From: Lysobacterales bacterium
Lineage (GTDB): Bacteria > Pseudomonadota > Gammaproteobacteria > Xanthomonadales > SZUA-5
Length of the DNA: 42,215 bases
Direction of reading: 5' to 3'
Assembly: GCA_022841325.1 (NCBI GenBank)
Contig: JALHRS010000052.1
Coordinates: forward strand, 1-42,215
Positions 8,004 to 17,444 of this stretch are shown one piece after another. A program made the translations under genes and the position numbers. Numbering within the stretch: the stretch's first letter is position 1; every line of letters starts with the position of its first letter. The notes under the pieces are model-generated. The model ran no database searches, was not told the origin of the DNA, and was given only the letters and a program-made list of their open reading frames with translations.

Positions 8004-11000
8004 ATGCGGCTACGGGATCGATCGGCAGCGGCCGCGGGGCAATCCCTGAGTCTGTTGCGGCTCGCGACGCAGCTGGGGCTACTGGCCCTGTTGGCCATGA
8101 TCTGGGCTCCCGCCGCGCTGGCGCAGGCGACTTGCATCTGGAACCTGAATTCGTCAGGGCCATGGGACAACCCGGCCAACTGGAACGGATGTTCCGGTGG
8201 CAACGGCACGCCCGCTGGCACGCCCGGCCCGGCAGACCACGCCATCATCTCACTGGCGACACCCTTTGCCAGTGCGGATCTGGGGGCCAGCAATCGCACG
8301 GTGTCGCAGTTGACGCTGGCGACCGGTACGCTGGACGGCACGGCGGATCTGACCGTCACCAGCCAGTTCAACTGGAGCGGCGGTGCCCTGAGCGCGCCGG
8401 CCGCGTCCAGCGCAGCGCTGATTCTCGATGCCGGCGCCAGCGGAGTGATCGACGGCACGCCGCACCAGATTCTTGGGCGAACGCTGCGCAACCTTGGAAC
8501 CTTGACCTGGCGCAGCGGCGACATCCTGCTGTCGTCGAGCGCGGTGATCGACAACCAGAGCATCTTCAATATCGATCGCGACGGCGTCGTGGTGCGGGCA
8601 ATCGCCGGTGGTGGCCCGCCCTTGCGCATGCTGGGCGACTTCACGGGTGGTCAGTTCATCAACGCCTCGATTCCCGGTGCGCGGATCGAGAAGCTCGGAA
8701 CCGGTGAGGCCGAGATCGGTGCCGGCCTCGATTTCGACAATCAGAACAATGTCCTGGTGACCGTCGGCAGCTTGAGCGTCGCAACCACGGGCGTTGATGT
8801 CGGCAGCTATCAGATAGCTGCCGGCGCGCGTCTGGATCTCGCGCCGGAAATCAGCACCAGTCGCACACTGGCCGGCGTGCCTGCGGTGTCAGGCACCGGC
8901 TTGCTGCGCAAGCTCGATGAAGGCAGCATCGATATCGACGGCAGTTTTCCCTTCGCTGGCCGTACCGAAGTGGTCGATGGCGTACTGAGCTTCAATACCG
9001 CAGCGCCGACGGTGAGTTTTGCGCAATTGCAGATTCAGGCGCCGGGCGTGCTGGATGGCGACGTCGACTTCTCCGTTTCTGCCAGCCTGCAGTGGATGGG
9101 CGGCGAGATCCGCGGTTCGGGTGGCACCCTGACCGTGCTCAGCGCGGCGACGGCGACAGTCACCTTGAACAATCTGCGGCCCAGTGCCTATCTGACCTCC
9201 CGGGATCTGATCAATCAGGGTAACTGGCTGGTCACGGCCAGCGGCAGCGAGCTCACCCATTTCTGGCTGGATACGGCGAACATCGACAATCAGGGCAATC
9301 TGGAGCTGCGCAACAACAGCAGCCAGAACCTGTCGCTGGCCTGTGTCAGCCAGAATTGCGGCAGCTTCCAGAACCGGTCTGGCGCCACGCTCACGCTCAA
9401 TGACATCAGCGGGGTGATTTCGATCCAGTCCGATCTGACCGCGTTCAACAATGATGGCTTGGTCGATCTGATCGAAGGTTGTGCCGGGATCGACCCCCCG
9501 GGCACCGATACCGGAACCTACCGGTATGGCGGTAGTTGCACGCTGGCTTTCTTCACCCGCATCGGCGGCGAACGCATCTTCGCGCCGACTGTGGTCCTCA
9601 TTCCTCAGGGTGCCACCGCTCTGCAGATCGAGGGTCGCTTGCGCATCAACGGGTCAGGGCGCAGCTTTCAGAATCTGCTCATACAGCCGAATGCGACCCT
9701 GTATGGGCCGGCGGCCATCGCGCTTGATGGAGACACGCTCTGGCGCGGGACCATCGAAGGCGCCGGGCTGTCGGAAACCGTGACTATCGGCAGCACCGGT
9801 ACGGTACAGGTCGGTAGCGAGCCTGCTGACGCCCCGACGCTGCGTAACCGGCAGCTGAGCAATGATGGCGCAATGGCCATTCAGGACAGCGTGCTGCTGC
9901 TGGACGCCAATCCACAGATCATCAATGACGCGACCTTGACGCTGGCCGCGAGTCCGCAGTTTGCTGCCGGAATCGGATGCAGCGCGCCGCCGGTCTGCGG
10001 AACGCTGATCAACAATGGACTGATCACCGCCTTCTCCAGCGGTCTGGGCATGAATCCCCCGGCCTTCATGGCGCCCGAACTGGTGCTGACCCAGCAGGGT
10101 CAGGTCGAAGCCAGTTCAGGCGTGCTGGTCCTGGATGCCGCATACAACGCCATGGTCGGTTCCACGCTGCGGGTGCTGGGCACAGCCACGATCGATCGCA
10201 GCTCCGGCCCGCTGGTACTGGCCGCAGGTACGCTCACCGGTGAGGGCGTCGTGCGCGCCAATGTGCAGGCCGATGCGGTCAATATTGCCCCCGGCTCCGG
10301 TCCTGGCGGTCTGACCATCAACGGCAGCTTCAGCGCCACGTCCAACACCACCTACAGCATGGAAATCGGCGGGATCGTACCGCCGCTGCGGCGGGGCGAG
10401 TCGACTGAGCGGATGCCGCCAGCGCAGTACGACCGGCTGACCATCTCCGGTCCGGCCACGCTCGGTGGCATCGTCAACATCATCGATATCGGCTACACGC
10501 CGAACGCCAGCGACACCTTCACCCTGTTGTCCTATGCCAGCTTCACCGGCGGCGTTGCCCTGGGAGCCAATCCGCATGCCGGATTCCTGCTGGATGCCGG
10601 GGCAACACGCGTTCGCTTCACCCAGAACCTGTTCTCGGTTTGCGAATGGAATCCCGGAGGTCCTGGCGCCAACGATTGGACCAATCCGGGCAAATGGAAC
10701 AACTGCTCGCTCGGTGTAGGTCCGGGCCCCGGACCGGCGGGCACGCCGGGTTCAGCCGATCGCGCCTTGATTTCGAGCGGTTCGGTGAATCTGGACGTGC
10801 CGGTGGTCGTCGACGCCCTGGAACTGACCGGCGGTTTGGTGAACGGGTCCAACCAGTTGACGGTCAACGGTGAGTTCATCTGGACCGGCGGCACGGTGGC
10901 CGGTCCAGGCGGCACTGAGCTGGTTCTGGATTCGGCTTCGATCGGTCTGCTGTCGGGCGGGCAGAAGGTGCTCGACGGTCGCACCCTGCGTATCGGCGGA

Positions 11001-14000
11001 GCGACGACCTGGACCACCGGATTGATCGAGCTGGCCAATGCGGGCGCGGTCATCATTGATGCCAGCGGCGGCCTGATCACGCGACCCAGCGCTGCGCCCG
11101 AACAGATCTTCGGCAGCGGCACCGGAACAGCGCAAGTCGTCAACGACGGCGCCATCGTCAAGGAAGGCTTCAACATCTCCGGCATTGCCGACAGTGTGGA
11201 ATACCTGGGAGCCGGCTCGGTGACCGTTGACCAGGGAGAGTTCTTCATCTCGGCGGCGTCTCCCAGCCCCTTTGACGGCAACTTTGTCAGCAACCTGGGC
11301 ACGCTGCGCTTCAAAGGCGCCAGTCGCAGTTTCAGCCCCAGCGCCAGCCTCGGCGGCGCCGGGCTGATTGCCTTCGGCGACACCGGGGGCATGCCCAGCA
11401 TCAACCAGGTTGACGCCTGTCTGGGCAGCCCCGCCAATGTCCGGGTCGAGAATTCCGAGGTCGCGTTCAACTGCGCCTCTCCGACCGTACTCGATTACCT
11501 GAATCTGGCTCATCCCGGCTCGATCGTGGAGGGCAGCAGCGCCATCTCCATCGTCGGCCAGCTGGAATGGAATCACGGCATCATCCGCGGCACAGCGCCC
11601 GGGCAGACCATCGAGATTGCCATGGGCGCTACCGGCTCGTTGGCCTTTCTGGTGAATCCAGGCATCGGACGCTTCCTCAACAACCGTCAGTTCATCAACC
11701 ATGGCTTGTTGGTCTGGGTGACCGAGAATCCGCTGACGCTGGAAGCGGGAGCCGAACTCCGCAATGAATCGGGCGGCTTGCTGCGGGTACTGCTGCAACC
11801 GGGGCTCGGAACCCGTCTGTTCTGGGATTCCTCGGCCGGCGCACGTTTGCTCAATCTGGGCACCATCGATATCGATGCGGCCGCTCCGTTCAGCATAGAA
11901 GCGCCATTCGACCAATCCGGCACCGTCAACATCAACGGTGGCGCTGCCATAGTGCAGCAAGGTGGCGCGGATAGCGGCGCCTATGTCATCGCCGCAGGTG
12001 CACGCCTGAACTTCCAGAGCGCCAGTTCGATCCGCAATCTGGGCACCACCAGTTCCCTGACCGGCCCAGGCAAGCTGGTAGTCCGGGATTCGGCATCGGT
12101 GGTGATCAGCAACGTGCCTTTCGCGCCCGGCGCTGTCGAGATCAGAAATCTCGGCACGCTGCAGGTCGACGCACCGACGCAGGTGGCTATCGACGAGTGG
12201 TATCTGGGCGGTGGCATCCTCACCGGCAACGCCGATCTGGCAGTCACCAACACCATGGTCTGGGCGGCGGGTACGCTGGCCAGCACCCTGCCCGGTGCCG
12301 CTACCTTCACGGTCTTGCCCGGTGCCGATCTGAACATCATCGGCCAGCAACCCGGTCCTGTTGCGAACGGCGTTCCGGCACCTTCGGGCTCTCTGTTCAA
12401 TCAGTTTCTGGATCAGCGCGAACTGCGCATTCAGGGCAGTGCCAACTGGAGCGGCGGCAATACCTTTGTTCCCGGCAATTCTGCGGGTCGGGTAGTCGTG
12501 GAGAGCGGCGGAGTATTCGCGATCACATCGAATGACATGCCCGCCTTCGCCTGTGGTGGCGTCCCCTGCGTGGCGGAACTCACCGTAGACGGCACGCTGC
12601 AGACGTTCAGCAGCACGGTCGACCTGCAACTCACTTCGCCCATGGCTTTGGGCGGGAATCTGTTCGTGAATTCCGGCTCGCTGAGCATGACCGATCTGGT
12701 GCAGAACGCCGGCATCATTCGCGTCGGCGTGGGCGCCAGCCTCAATCTCTCGACACTGACGATGAACGGTGGATTGCTGCAGGGCTCCGGCACCGTCGGC
12801 GGCGATGTCACCAATCTGGCCGGCAGCATCAACCCCGGACTCTCGCCCGGCTATCTGTCGATCTTCGGCGACTATGTGCAGGGTTCGGGTGGAACGCTCG
12901 ATATCCAGATTGCCGGATTGACGCCTGGATTGAACGCGGACTATCTCTTTGTTTCGGGTACAGCCACGCTCGATGGTACCGTCAACATCAGCGACGCGGG
13001 ATTCACGCCGACGCCACCCCAGAGCTACGCCTTCCTGAATTCGGACATAGCCATCATCGGCGCCTTTGCCAGCACCAGCGTGGCCTATCCGGGTTACGAG
13101 GTCAGCTACGACAGCAACAACGCGATCCTGTCGCCAGCGCTGGCGCCGCTCCTGGTCAACTCGATCGTCGATCCGGGCACCGGCACCTGCGATGCCACCG
13201 AGTGCACCTTGCGCGAGGCCATCAATCAGGCCAACGGCACGCCCGGTGCGGACCTCATCCAGTTCGCCATCCCCGGCGGGTCCTGTGTGGGTGCGGGCGG
13301 TGCCTGCGTCATCCAGCCCAGCTCGCCGCTGCCGCAGATCACCGACAGCCTGATGATCGACGGCTACAGCCAGCCCGGTGCAGCACCAAATACCCACCTG
13401 CCGAGTGCGGGACTGGGCAGCAATGCCGTGCTGAAGATAGAAATAGACGGCATTCTGACCAGTGCCGCCAGTGGCCTGGTGATCAATGCGCCGAGTTCGA
13501 TCGTGACCCTGGCTGGTCTTTCCATCCACAGCTTCCTTGGCAATGTGGTCACTCTGGGCCCGGGAGATTCCAATTACGGCCTGATCGGCAATTACATCGG
13601 CTTGCGCCCCGATGGCACCGCGCCGGCGCTGACGCCGGGTTCCGGCGTGTCGATCCAGGGCGGCAGTACCTTTGTCGGTGATTCGACGGCTGCCGGCATG
13701 AACGTCATCAGCGGCAACCAGCAGCGGGGCATCTCCATCAGCAACATTCCGATGCTGGCTGCCGCAGTGGTCCGTGGAAATCTGATCGGCACCGATCCCA
13801 GCGGCCTGCTGCCGCGTCCGAACGGCCTGCAAGGGATCATCGCAACCACGCCCAGCCGCCTGCTGGGCATCTTCATCGGTGGCAACCAGCCGGACGATCG
13901 CAACGTCATCAGCGGCAACGTCCAGGATGGTATCCGCTTCGATTGCTTCGCTACCGGCGACATCTGCTTCGATGGCGCACGTGTGACTGGCAATTTCATC

Positions 14001-17000
14001 GGCCCGGCGGCCGATGCCACGCCGATGGGCAATGGCGGCCATGGCGTCAATCTGGCGTCGATGATCGCTGGTCGCGTCTACATCGGTGGCCCGACGCCGG
14101 GTGAGGGCAATCTCATCGCCTTCAATGGCGGCAACGGCATCAACGCCACCTTTGGCGGCACCGGCAGAGGCACTTTCCAGCGCAACGAGATTCTAGGAAA
14201 CACCGGGATCGCCATCGACCTGGGTGCCAATGGGCGTACTGCAAACGACGCCGGCGATCCGGATCTCGGACCCAATGGCTTCCTCAATTTCCCCTATTTC
14301 ACCGGCTACGTGCTGGCTGGAACCGGCGATTCCGCCGATTTCGATCTGTTGCTCGATACCCCCGACGTCAGCGGCAACTACCCGGCCGAAGTCGACCTCT
14401 ACCTGGCCATCGAGGACGAGCCGGGCGTGTACCTGGGCAGCATGAACTGTCTGGTGCCGAATTCGACCTGCAGTGCGACCGTGAGCTTCCCGGCCGGCGT
14501 GATCCTGGCACCGGACGACGTGGTGCTGGGCATCGTGGTTGACGGCTTCGGCAAGACTTCGGAGGCCAGTTTCTATGCGACCTCGGCAGCCATCGTGGGC
14601 GACAACCCGGATCCCTCCGACATCGGTACGCCCTACGATGTGGATGTCGAGATCACCAGCACAGACCCCTTCGCGCCGGTGGGCGATGTCGCCGTCGATG
14701 ATGGAGTCGGCAATATGTGTGTGGCCACGCTGACCAACGCCGGCAGTGGCGTGGCCGCGGGTACCTGCCAGTTGCCGACGACCGGACCGGCCGCGACCGT
14801 GCTGACGCTGACCGCGAACTACCTTGCTGCGCCGGCGCCATTCACCGACAGTTCCGCGAACGATGGGCACACGGTCAATGCGCTGCCACAGCCGCCGGTG
14901 ATCTCGCTGATCAGTCCGGCGGCAGGTCCGGCGACCGGCGGAACCGCCGTGACCATCACCGGGTCGAATTTTGTCGTCGGTGCCACCAGTTTCGATTTCG
15001 GCGCCAGTCCGGGGCTTGCGGTCAACTGCGTCTCTGCCAGCTTGTGCACGGTCAATGCGCCAGCCGGCGCCGGTATCGTCGATGTCCGTGCGATCACCAG
15101 CGCCGGCCGCAGCGTCAACACCCGGGCCGACAACTTCAGCTACCGCGCCGGGCCGCCGCTGCTGTGCACCAATCTGGTCGCGGTCGGCAGCTTCCCGGCA
15201 GGCATCAGCCCCTACGCCATGGCCGCCGGCGACTTCAATGGTGACGGTTTGAAGGATGTGGCCGTGGCCAACAATGATGCCTCGGGCACGGTGTCGGTAT
15301 TGCTCGGCACCGGCGCTGGCGCATTCGCGGCGGCAACCGGTTTTGCTGTCGCCCCCTTCCCGCGCAGCGTGGCCGTGGGTGATTTCAATGGCGACGGCAT
15401 CGATGATCTGGCGGTGGCGAATTACGGCGCGACTACCGTGTCGATATTGATCGGCACCGGTACCGGTGGGTTTGCAGCCGCCGCCAATGTAGTGGCGGGA
15501 CTTGGCCCGCACGCGGTGGCTGTCGGTGATTTCAACGGTGACGGCAAGGCAGATCTGGCCGTGGCCCTGCTGGATGCCAACAATCTGGCCATCTTGCTCG
15601 GCGATGGTGCCGGCGGCTTTGGCCCGCCCGCGACTTTCCCGTCGCTGCGCTCAACTTCGCTCGGCATCAGTGATTTCGATCAGGATGGCAACAGCGACAT
15701 CGCGCTCGGAAACAAGCTGGTGGATAGAGCCGCCGTGCTTCTGGGTACCGGGAACGGGGCCTTCGGTTTGCCGGCCGAGGTACCCGTCGGCACCAATCCC
15801 ACCGCGCTCGCCGTTGGCGATTTCGATGGCGATGGTTTCTCCGATCTGGCGGTGGCCAACCGCGGCAGCAACACGGTGTCGGTGCTGATCGCCGGCAGCA
15901 GCGGCGCATTCACGGTAGCAACCAATTATCCCGTCGGCAGCCAGCCGGTATCCATCGACATCGGTGATTTCGACGGCGACGGCATCCCCGATCTGGCGGT
16001 CGCCAATTTCGGATCGAACGATGTCTCGCTGCTGCCGGGCACCGGATCGGGAAGTTTCGGCACGGCGATCAGTGTTCCCGTGGGCACTTTCCCCAGCAGC
16101 GTGCTGGTCGGCGATTTCGATGCCAGCGGTCGACCCTACCTGCTGGTGGCGGTCAACTTCGCGGACATCGTGTCCTTGCGCAATGCCGGTTGCCCGCCGA
16201 CGATCACGTCTCTTTCGCCTGCCAGCGGGCCTGAGAGCGGTGGAACGGTGGTCACCATCGATGGCAGCGATTTCGTCGTGGGCGGCACCAGTTTCAACTT
16301 CGGCCCCAATCCGGCGACGGCCGTGACCTGCTCATCCTCCTTGCAATGCACGGCCACCAGCCCGGCGGGTAGTGGCGTGGTCGATGTCATCGCCACGACC
16401 CTGGCCGGTGCCAGTGCCAACACCACCGCCGACGACTTCACCTACACTGCCACGACCAGCACGCTGATTGTCAGCGTCAGTCCGGAGCCCACAGTCGTCG
16501 GCCAGCCCTATACGGTCATCGCCGAGGTCAGTCAGGGCGGTATGCCGGTAGCCTCCGGAACGGTGTTGATCCGTCAGCTCAGTGACGGCAGCAGCTGCAG
16601 CTATTCGTTGACCACCGGTGGGGGATGCCAGCTGGTGTCCAACAGCGCCATCACCACCGCCGTGCGAGCTTTCTATTCTGGCACCGGCAGTCTGAGCCCC
16701 AGCGTTTCGCCGATCGTGACCCATGTGGTCAACCGCGCGCCGACTGAAATCCTGATCAGCAGCGACACGCCGGATCCGTCGGCCGTGGGTCAGCAGATTG
16801 CGGTGACGGTGGAAGTCGCGGCTCTGGCGCCGGGCGCAGGCACGCCCACCGGGCAGATCCTGGTGACCGATGGTTCGGCCAGTTGTGGCTTTACCCTGCC
16901 CACGCTGAGCTGCAGCTTCGTACCCAAGGCGCTGGGCGCGGCTACCCTGGAAGCGCGCTACCTGGGTGATGCCAACTTCGCCCCCAGCACCGACACGGAG

Positions 17001-17441
17001 GCCCACACCGTGACTGTCAACGGTGCCGATCTCTCCATCATCAAGCGCAATGGCTTGCGCATCCTGCCGGCCGGTCAGCCGTCGACCTATGTACTGCTGG
17101 TCAGCAATGCCGGGCCCGACAATGTGCAGGGAGCACGCGTGACCGACATCCTGCCGCCGCAGCTCAGCAACGCCTCCTGGACCTGTGCCGGCACCGGCGG
17201 GGCGGTGTGTCCGGCCAGCGGCACTGGCACGGTCGATGCGCTGGTCGACCTGCCGTCGGGTTCCAGCCTGACCTTCCTGCTGACGGTGACGGCCCAGGCC
17301 AATCCGGAGCAGATCGTCACCAATCGGGCGACTGTGACACCGCCCACCAATTCGACCGATCCGGTCCTGGGCAACAATGAGAGCAGCGACACCGATCCGA
17401 TCGGATTGTTTGGAGATGGCCTGGAAGACGAGAACGACTAG
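8004..17441 (+). CDS. Giant exported multidomain surface protein (beta-helix, CSLREA, FG-GAP propeller, IPT, Ig-like, DUF11)
   Basis: The product has 3145 residues from the ATG at 8004, chosen for the AGAGGGG ribosome site and the signal peptide (residues 1-40, ending APAALA). Residues 44-879 and 880-1718 are two diverged copies of one module. Each opens with a W..P.NW / W.NP.KW block bracketed by cysteines and ends in a GSGTV...PG.SPG..I.G.Y-type stretch typical of autotransporter-like beta-helix passengers. A CSLREA motif (CTLREAINQANG, ~1735) then leads into a right-handed beta-helix with ISGN and NLIGTDPSG repeats to ~2085. An Ig-like domain (~2199-2293), an IPT/TIG domain (~2297-2383), seven FG-GAP repeats (~2389-2727), a second IPT domain (~2732-2815), two Ig-like domains (~2816-3004) and a DUF11 domain (~3007-3132) follow. 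No beta-barrel, LPXTG or other known anchor is seen. The role is probably adhesion or matrix binding, by inference only. Confidence 0.85.
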   Translation: MRLRDRSAAAAGQSLSLLRLATQLGLLALLAMIWAPAALAQATCIWNLNSSGPWDNPANWNGCSGGNGTPAGTPGPADHAIISLATPFASADLGASNRTVSQLTLATGTLDGTADLTVTSQFNWSGGALSAPAASSAALILDAGASGVIDGTPHQILGRTLRNLGTLTWRSGDILLSSSAVIDNQSIFNIDRDGVVVRAIAGGGPPLRMLGDFTGGQFINASIPGARIEKLGTGEAEIGAGLDFDNQNNVLVTVGSLSVATTGVDVGSYQIAAGARLDLAPEISTSRTLAGVPAVSGTGLLRKLDEGSIDIDGSFPFAGRTEVVDGVLSFNTAAPTVSFAQLQIQAPGVLDGDVDFSVSASLQWMGGEIRGSGGTLTVLSAATATVTLNNLRPSAYLTSRDLINQGNWLVTASGSELTHFWLDTANIDNQGNLELRNNSSQNLSLACVSQNCGSFQNRSGATLTLNDISGVISIQSDLTAFNNDGLVDLIEGCAGIDPPGTDTGTYRYGGSCTLAFFTRIGGERIFAPTVVLIPQGATALQIEGRLRINGSGRSFQNLLIQPNATLYGPAAIALDGDTLWRGTIEGAGLSETVTIGSTGTVQVGSEPADAPTLRNRQLSNDGAMAIQDSVLLLDANPQIINDATLTLAASPQFAAGIGCSAPPVCGTLINNGLITAFSSGLGMNPPAFMAPELVLTQQGQVEASSGVLVLDAAYNAMVGSTLRVLGTATIDRSSGPLVLAAGTLTGEGVVRANVQADAVNIAPGSGPGGLTINGSFSATSNTTYSMEIGGIVPPLRRGESTERMPPAQYDRLTISGPATLGGIVNIIDIGYTPNASDTFTLLSYASFTGGVALGANPHAGFLLDAGATRVRFTQNLFSVCEWNPGGPGANDWTNPGKWNNCSLGVGPGPGPAGTPGSADRALISSGSVNLDVPVVVDALELTGGLVNGSNQLTVNGEFIWTGGTVAGPGGTELVLDSASIGLLSGGQKVLDGRTLRIGGATTWTTGLIELANAGAVIIDASGGLITRPSAAPEQIFGSGTGTAQVVNDGAIVKEGFNISGIADSVEYLGAGSVTVDQGEFFISAASPSPFDGNFVSNLGTLRFKGASRSFSPSASLGGAGLIAFGDTGGMPSINQVDACLGSPANVRVENSEVAFNCASPTVLDYLNLAHPGSIVEGSSAISIVGQLEWNHGIIRGTAPGQTIEIAMGATGSLAFLVNPGIGRFLNNRQFINHGLLVWVTENPLTLEAGAELRNESGGLLRVLLQPGLGTRLFWDSSAGARLLNLGTIDIDAAAPFSIEAPFDQSGTVNINGGAAIVQQGGADSGAYVIAAGARLNFQSASSIRNLGTTSSLTGPGKLVVRDSASVVISNVPFAPGAVEIRNLGTLQVDAPTQVAIDEWYLGGGILTGNADLAVTNTMVWAAGTLASTLPGAATFTVLPGADLNIIGQQPGPVANGVPAPSGSLFNQFLDQRELRIQGSANWSGGNTFVPGNSAGRVVVESGGVFAITSNDMPAFACGGVPCVAELTVDGTLQTFSSTVDLQLTSPMALGGNLFVNSGSLSMTDLVQNAGIIRVGVGASLNLSTLTMNGGLLQGSGTVGGDVTNLAGSINPGLSPGYLSIFGDYVQGSGGTLDIQIAGLTPGLNADYLFVSGTATLDGTVNISDAGFTPTPPQSYAFLNSDIAIIGAFASTSVAYPGYEVSYDSNNAILSPALAPLLVNSIVDPGTGTCDATECTLREAINQANGTPGADLIQFAIPGGSCVGAGGACVIQPSSPLPQITDSLMIDGYSQPGAAPNTHLPSAGLGSNAVLKIEIDGILTSAASGLVINAPSSIVTLAGLSIHSFLGNVVTLGPGDSNYGLIGNYIGLRPDGTAPALTPGSGVSIQGGSTFVGDSTAAGMNVISGNQQRGISISNIPMLAAAVVRGNLIGTDPSGLLPRPNGLQGIIATTPSRLLGIFIGGNQPDDRNVISGNVQDGIRFDCFATGDICFDGARVTGNFIGPAADATPMGNGGHGVNLASMIAGRVYIGGPTPGEGNLIAFNGGNGINATFGGTGRGTFQRNEILGNTGIAIDLGANGRTANDAGDPDLGPNGFLNFPYFTGYVLAGTGDSADFDLLLDTPDVSGNYPAEVDLYLAIEDEPGVYLGSMNCLVPNSTCSATVSFPAGVILAPDDVVLGIVVDGFGKTSEASFYATSAAIVGDNPDPSDIGTPYDVDVEITSTDPFAPVGDVAVDDGVGNMCVATLTNAGSGVAAGTCQLPTTGPAATVLTLTANYLAAPAPFTDSSANDGHTVNALPQPPVISLISPAAGPATGGTAVTITGSNFVVGATSFDFGASPGLAVNCVSASLCTVNAPAGAGIVDVRAITSAGRSVNTRADNFSYRAGPPLLCTNLVAVGSFPAGISPYAMAAGDFNGDGLKDVAVANNDASGTVSVLLGTGAGAFAAATGFAVAPFPRSVAVGDFNGDGIDDLAVANYGATTVSILIGTGTGGFAAAANVVAGLGPHAVAVGDFNGDGKADLAVALLDANNLAILLGDGAGGFGPPATFPSLRSTSLGISDFDQDGNSDIALGNKLVDRAAVLLGTGNGAFGLPAEVPVGTNPTALAVGDFDGDGFSDLAVANRGSNTVSVLIAGSSGAFTVATNYPVGSQPVSIDIGDFDGDGIPDLAVANFGSNDVSLLPGTGSGSFGTAISVPVGTFPSSVLVGDFDASGRPYLLVAVNFADIVSLRNAGCPPTITSLSPASGPESGGTVVTIDGSDFVVGGTSFNFGPNPATAVTCSSSLQCTATSPAGSGVVDVIATTLAGASANTTADDFTYTATTSTLIVSVSPEPTVVGQPYTVIAEVSQGGMPVASGTVLIRQLSDGSSCSYSLTTGGGCQLVSNSAITTAVRAFYSGTGSLSPSVSPIVTHVVNRAPTEILISSDTPDPSAVGQQIAVTVEVAALAPGAGTPTGQILVTDGSASCGFTLPTLSCSFVPKALGAATLEARYLGDANFAPSTDTEAHTVTVNGADLSIIKRNGLRILPAGQPSTYVLLVSNAGPDNVQGARVTDILPPQLSNASWTCAGTGGAVCPASGTGTVDALVDLPSGSSLTFLLTVTAQANPEQIVTNRATVTPPTNSTDPVLGNNESSDTDPIGLFGDGLEDEND
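8133..13157 (+). repeat. Tandem duplication of an ~836-residue module inside the giant protein
   Basis: Copy 1 spans 8133-10640 (836 codons) and copy 2 spans 10641-13157 (839 codons). Both begin with Cys-x-Trp-Asn, then a tryptophan/proline block, a second Cys and an AGTPG.AD(H/R)A(I/L)IS segment. Both end with the PG-S/G-PG...I.G...YD/YLFVSG.ATL.G.VNI.D.G(Y/F)TP stretch. The near-equal lengths and collinear landmarks show an internal duplication that has since diverged. Confidence 0.75.
15169..16185 (+). repeat. Seven FG-GAP/VCBS repeats forming a predicted beta-propeller
   Basis: Seven repeats of about 48 residues each carry (V/A)GDF(N/D)GDG..DLAVAN....VS(V/I)L.G.G.G.F. The D-x-D/N-G-D-G loops are the calcium-binding signature of integrin-type propellers. 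Repeat 4 has DQDGNSD. Repeat 7 is degenerate (DASGRPYLL), as is common where the ring closes. Seven is exactly the number needed for one complete propeller. The array is flanked on both sides by IPT domains. Confidence 0.85.
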
Positions 17442-17444
17442 GGC

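Noticed and set aside
10752..14042. A 1096-codon open frame on the minus strand opposite the giant surface-protein gene
   Set aside because: It is the shadow of a GC-rich gene with strong codon bias. The translation is Arg/Asp/Gly/Ala-rich without domains, while the plus strand has clear repeats and domains.
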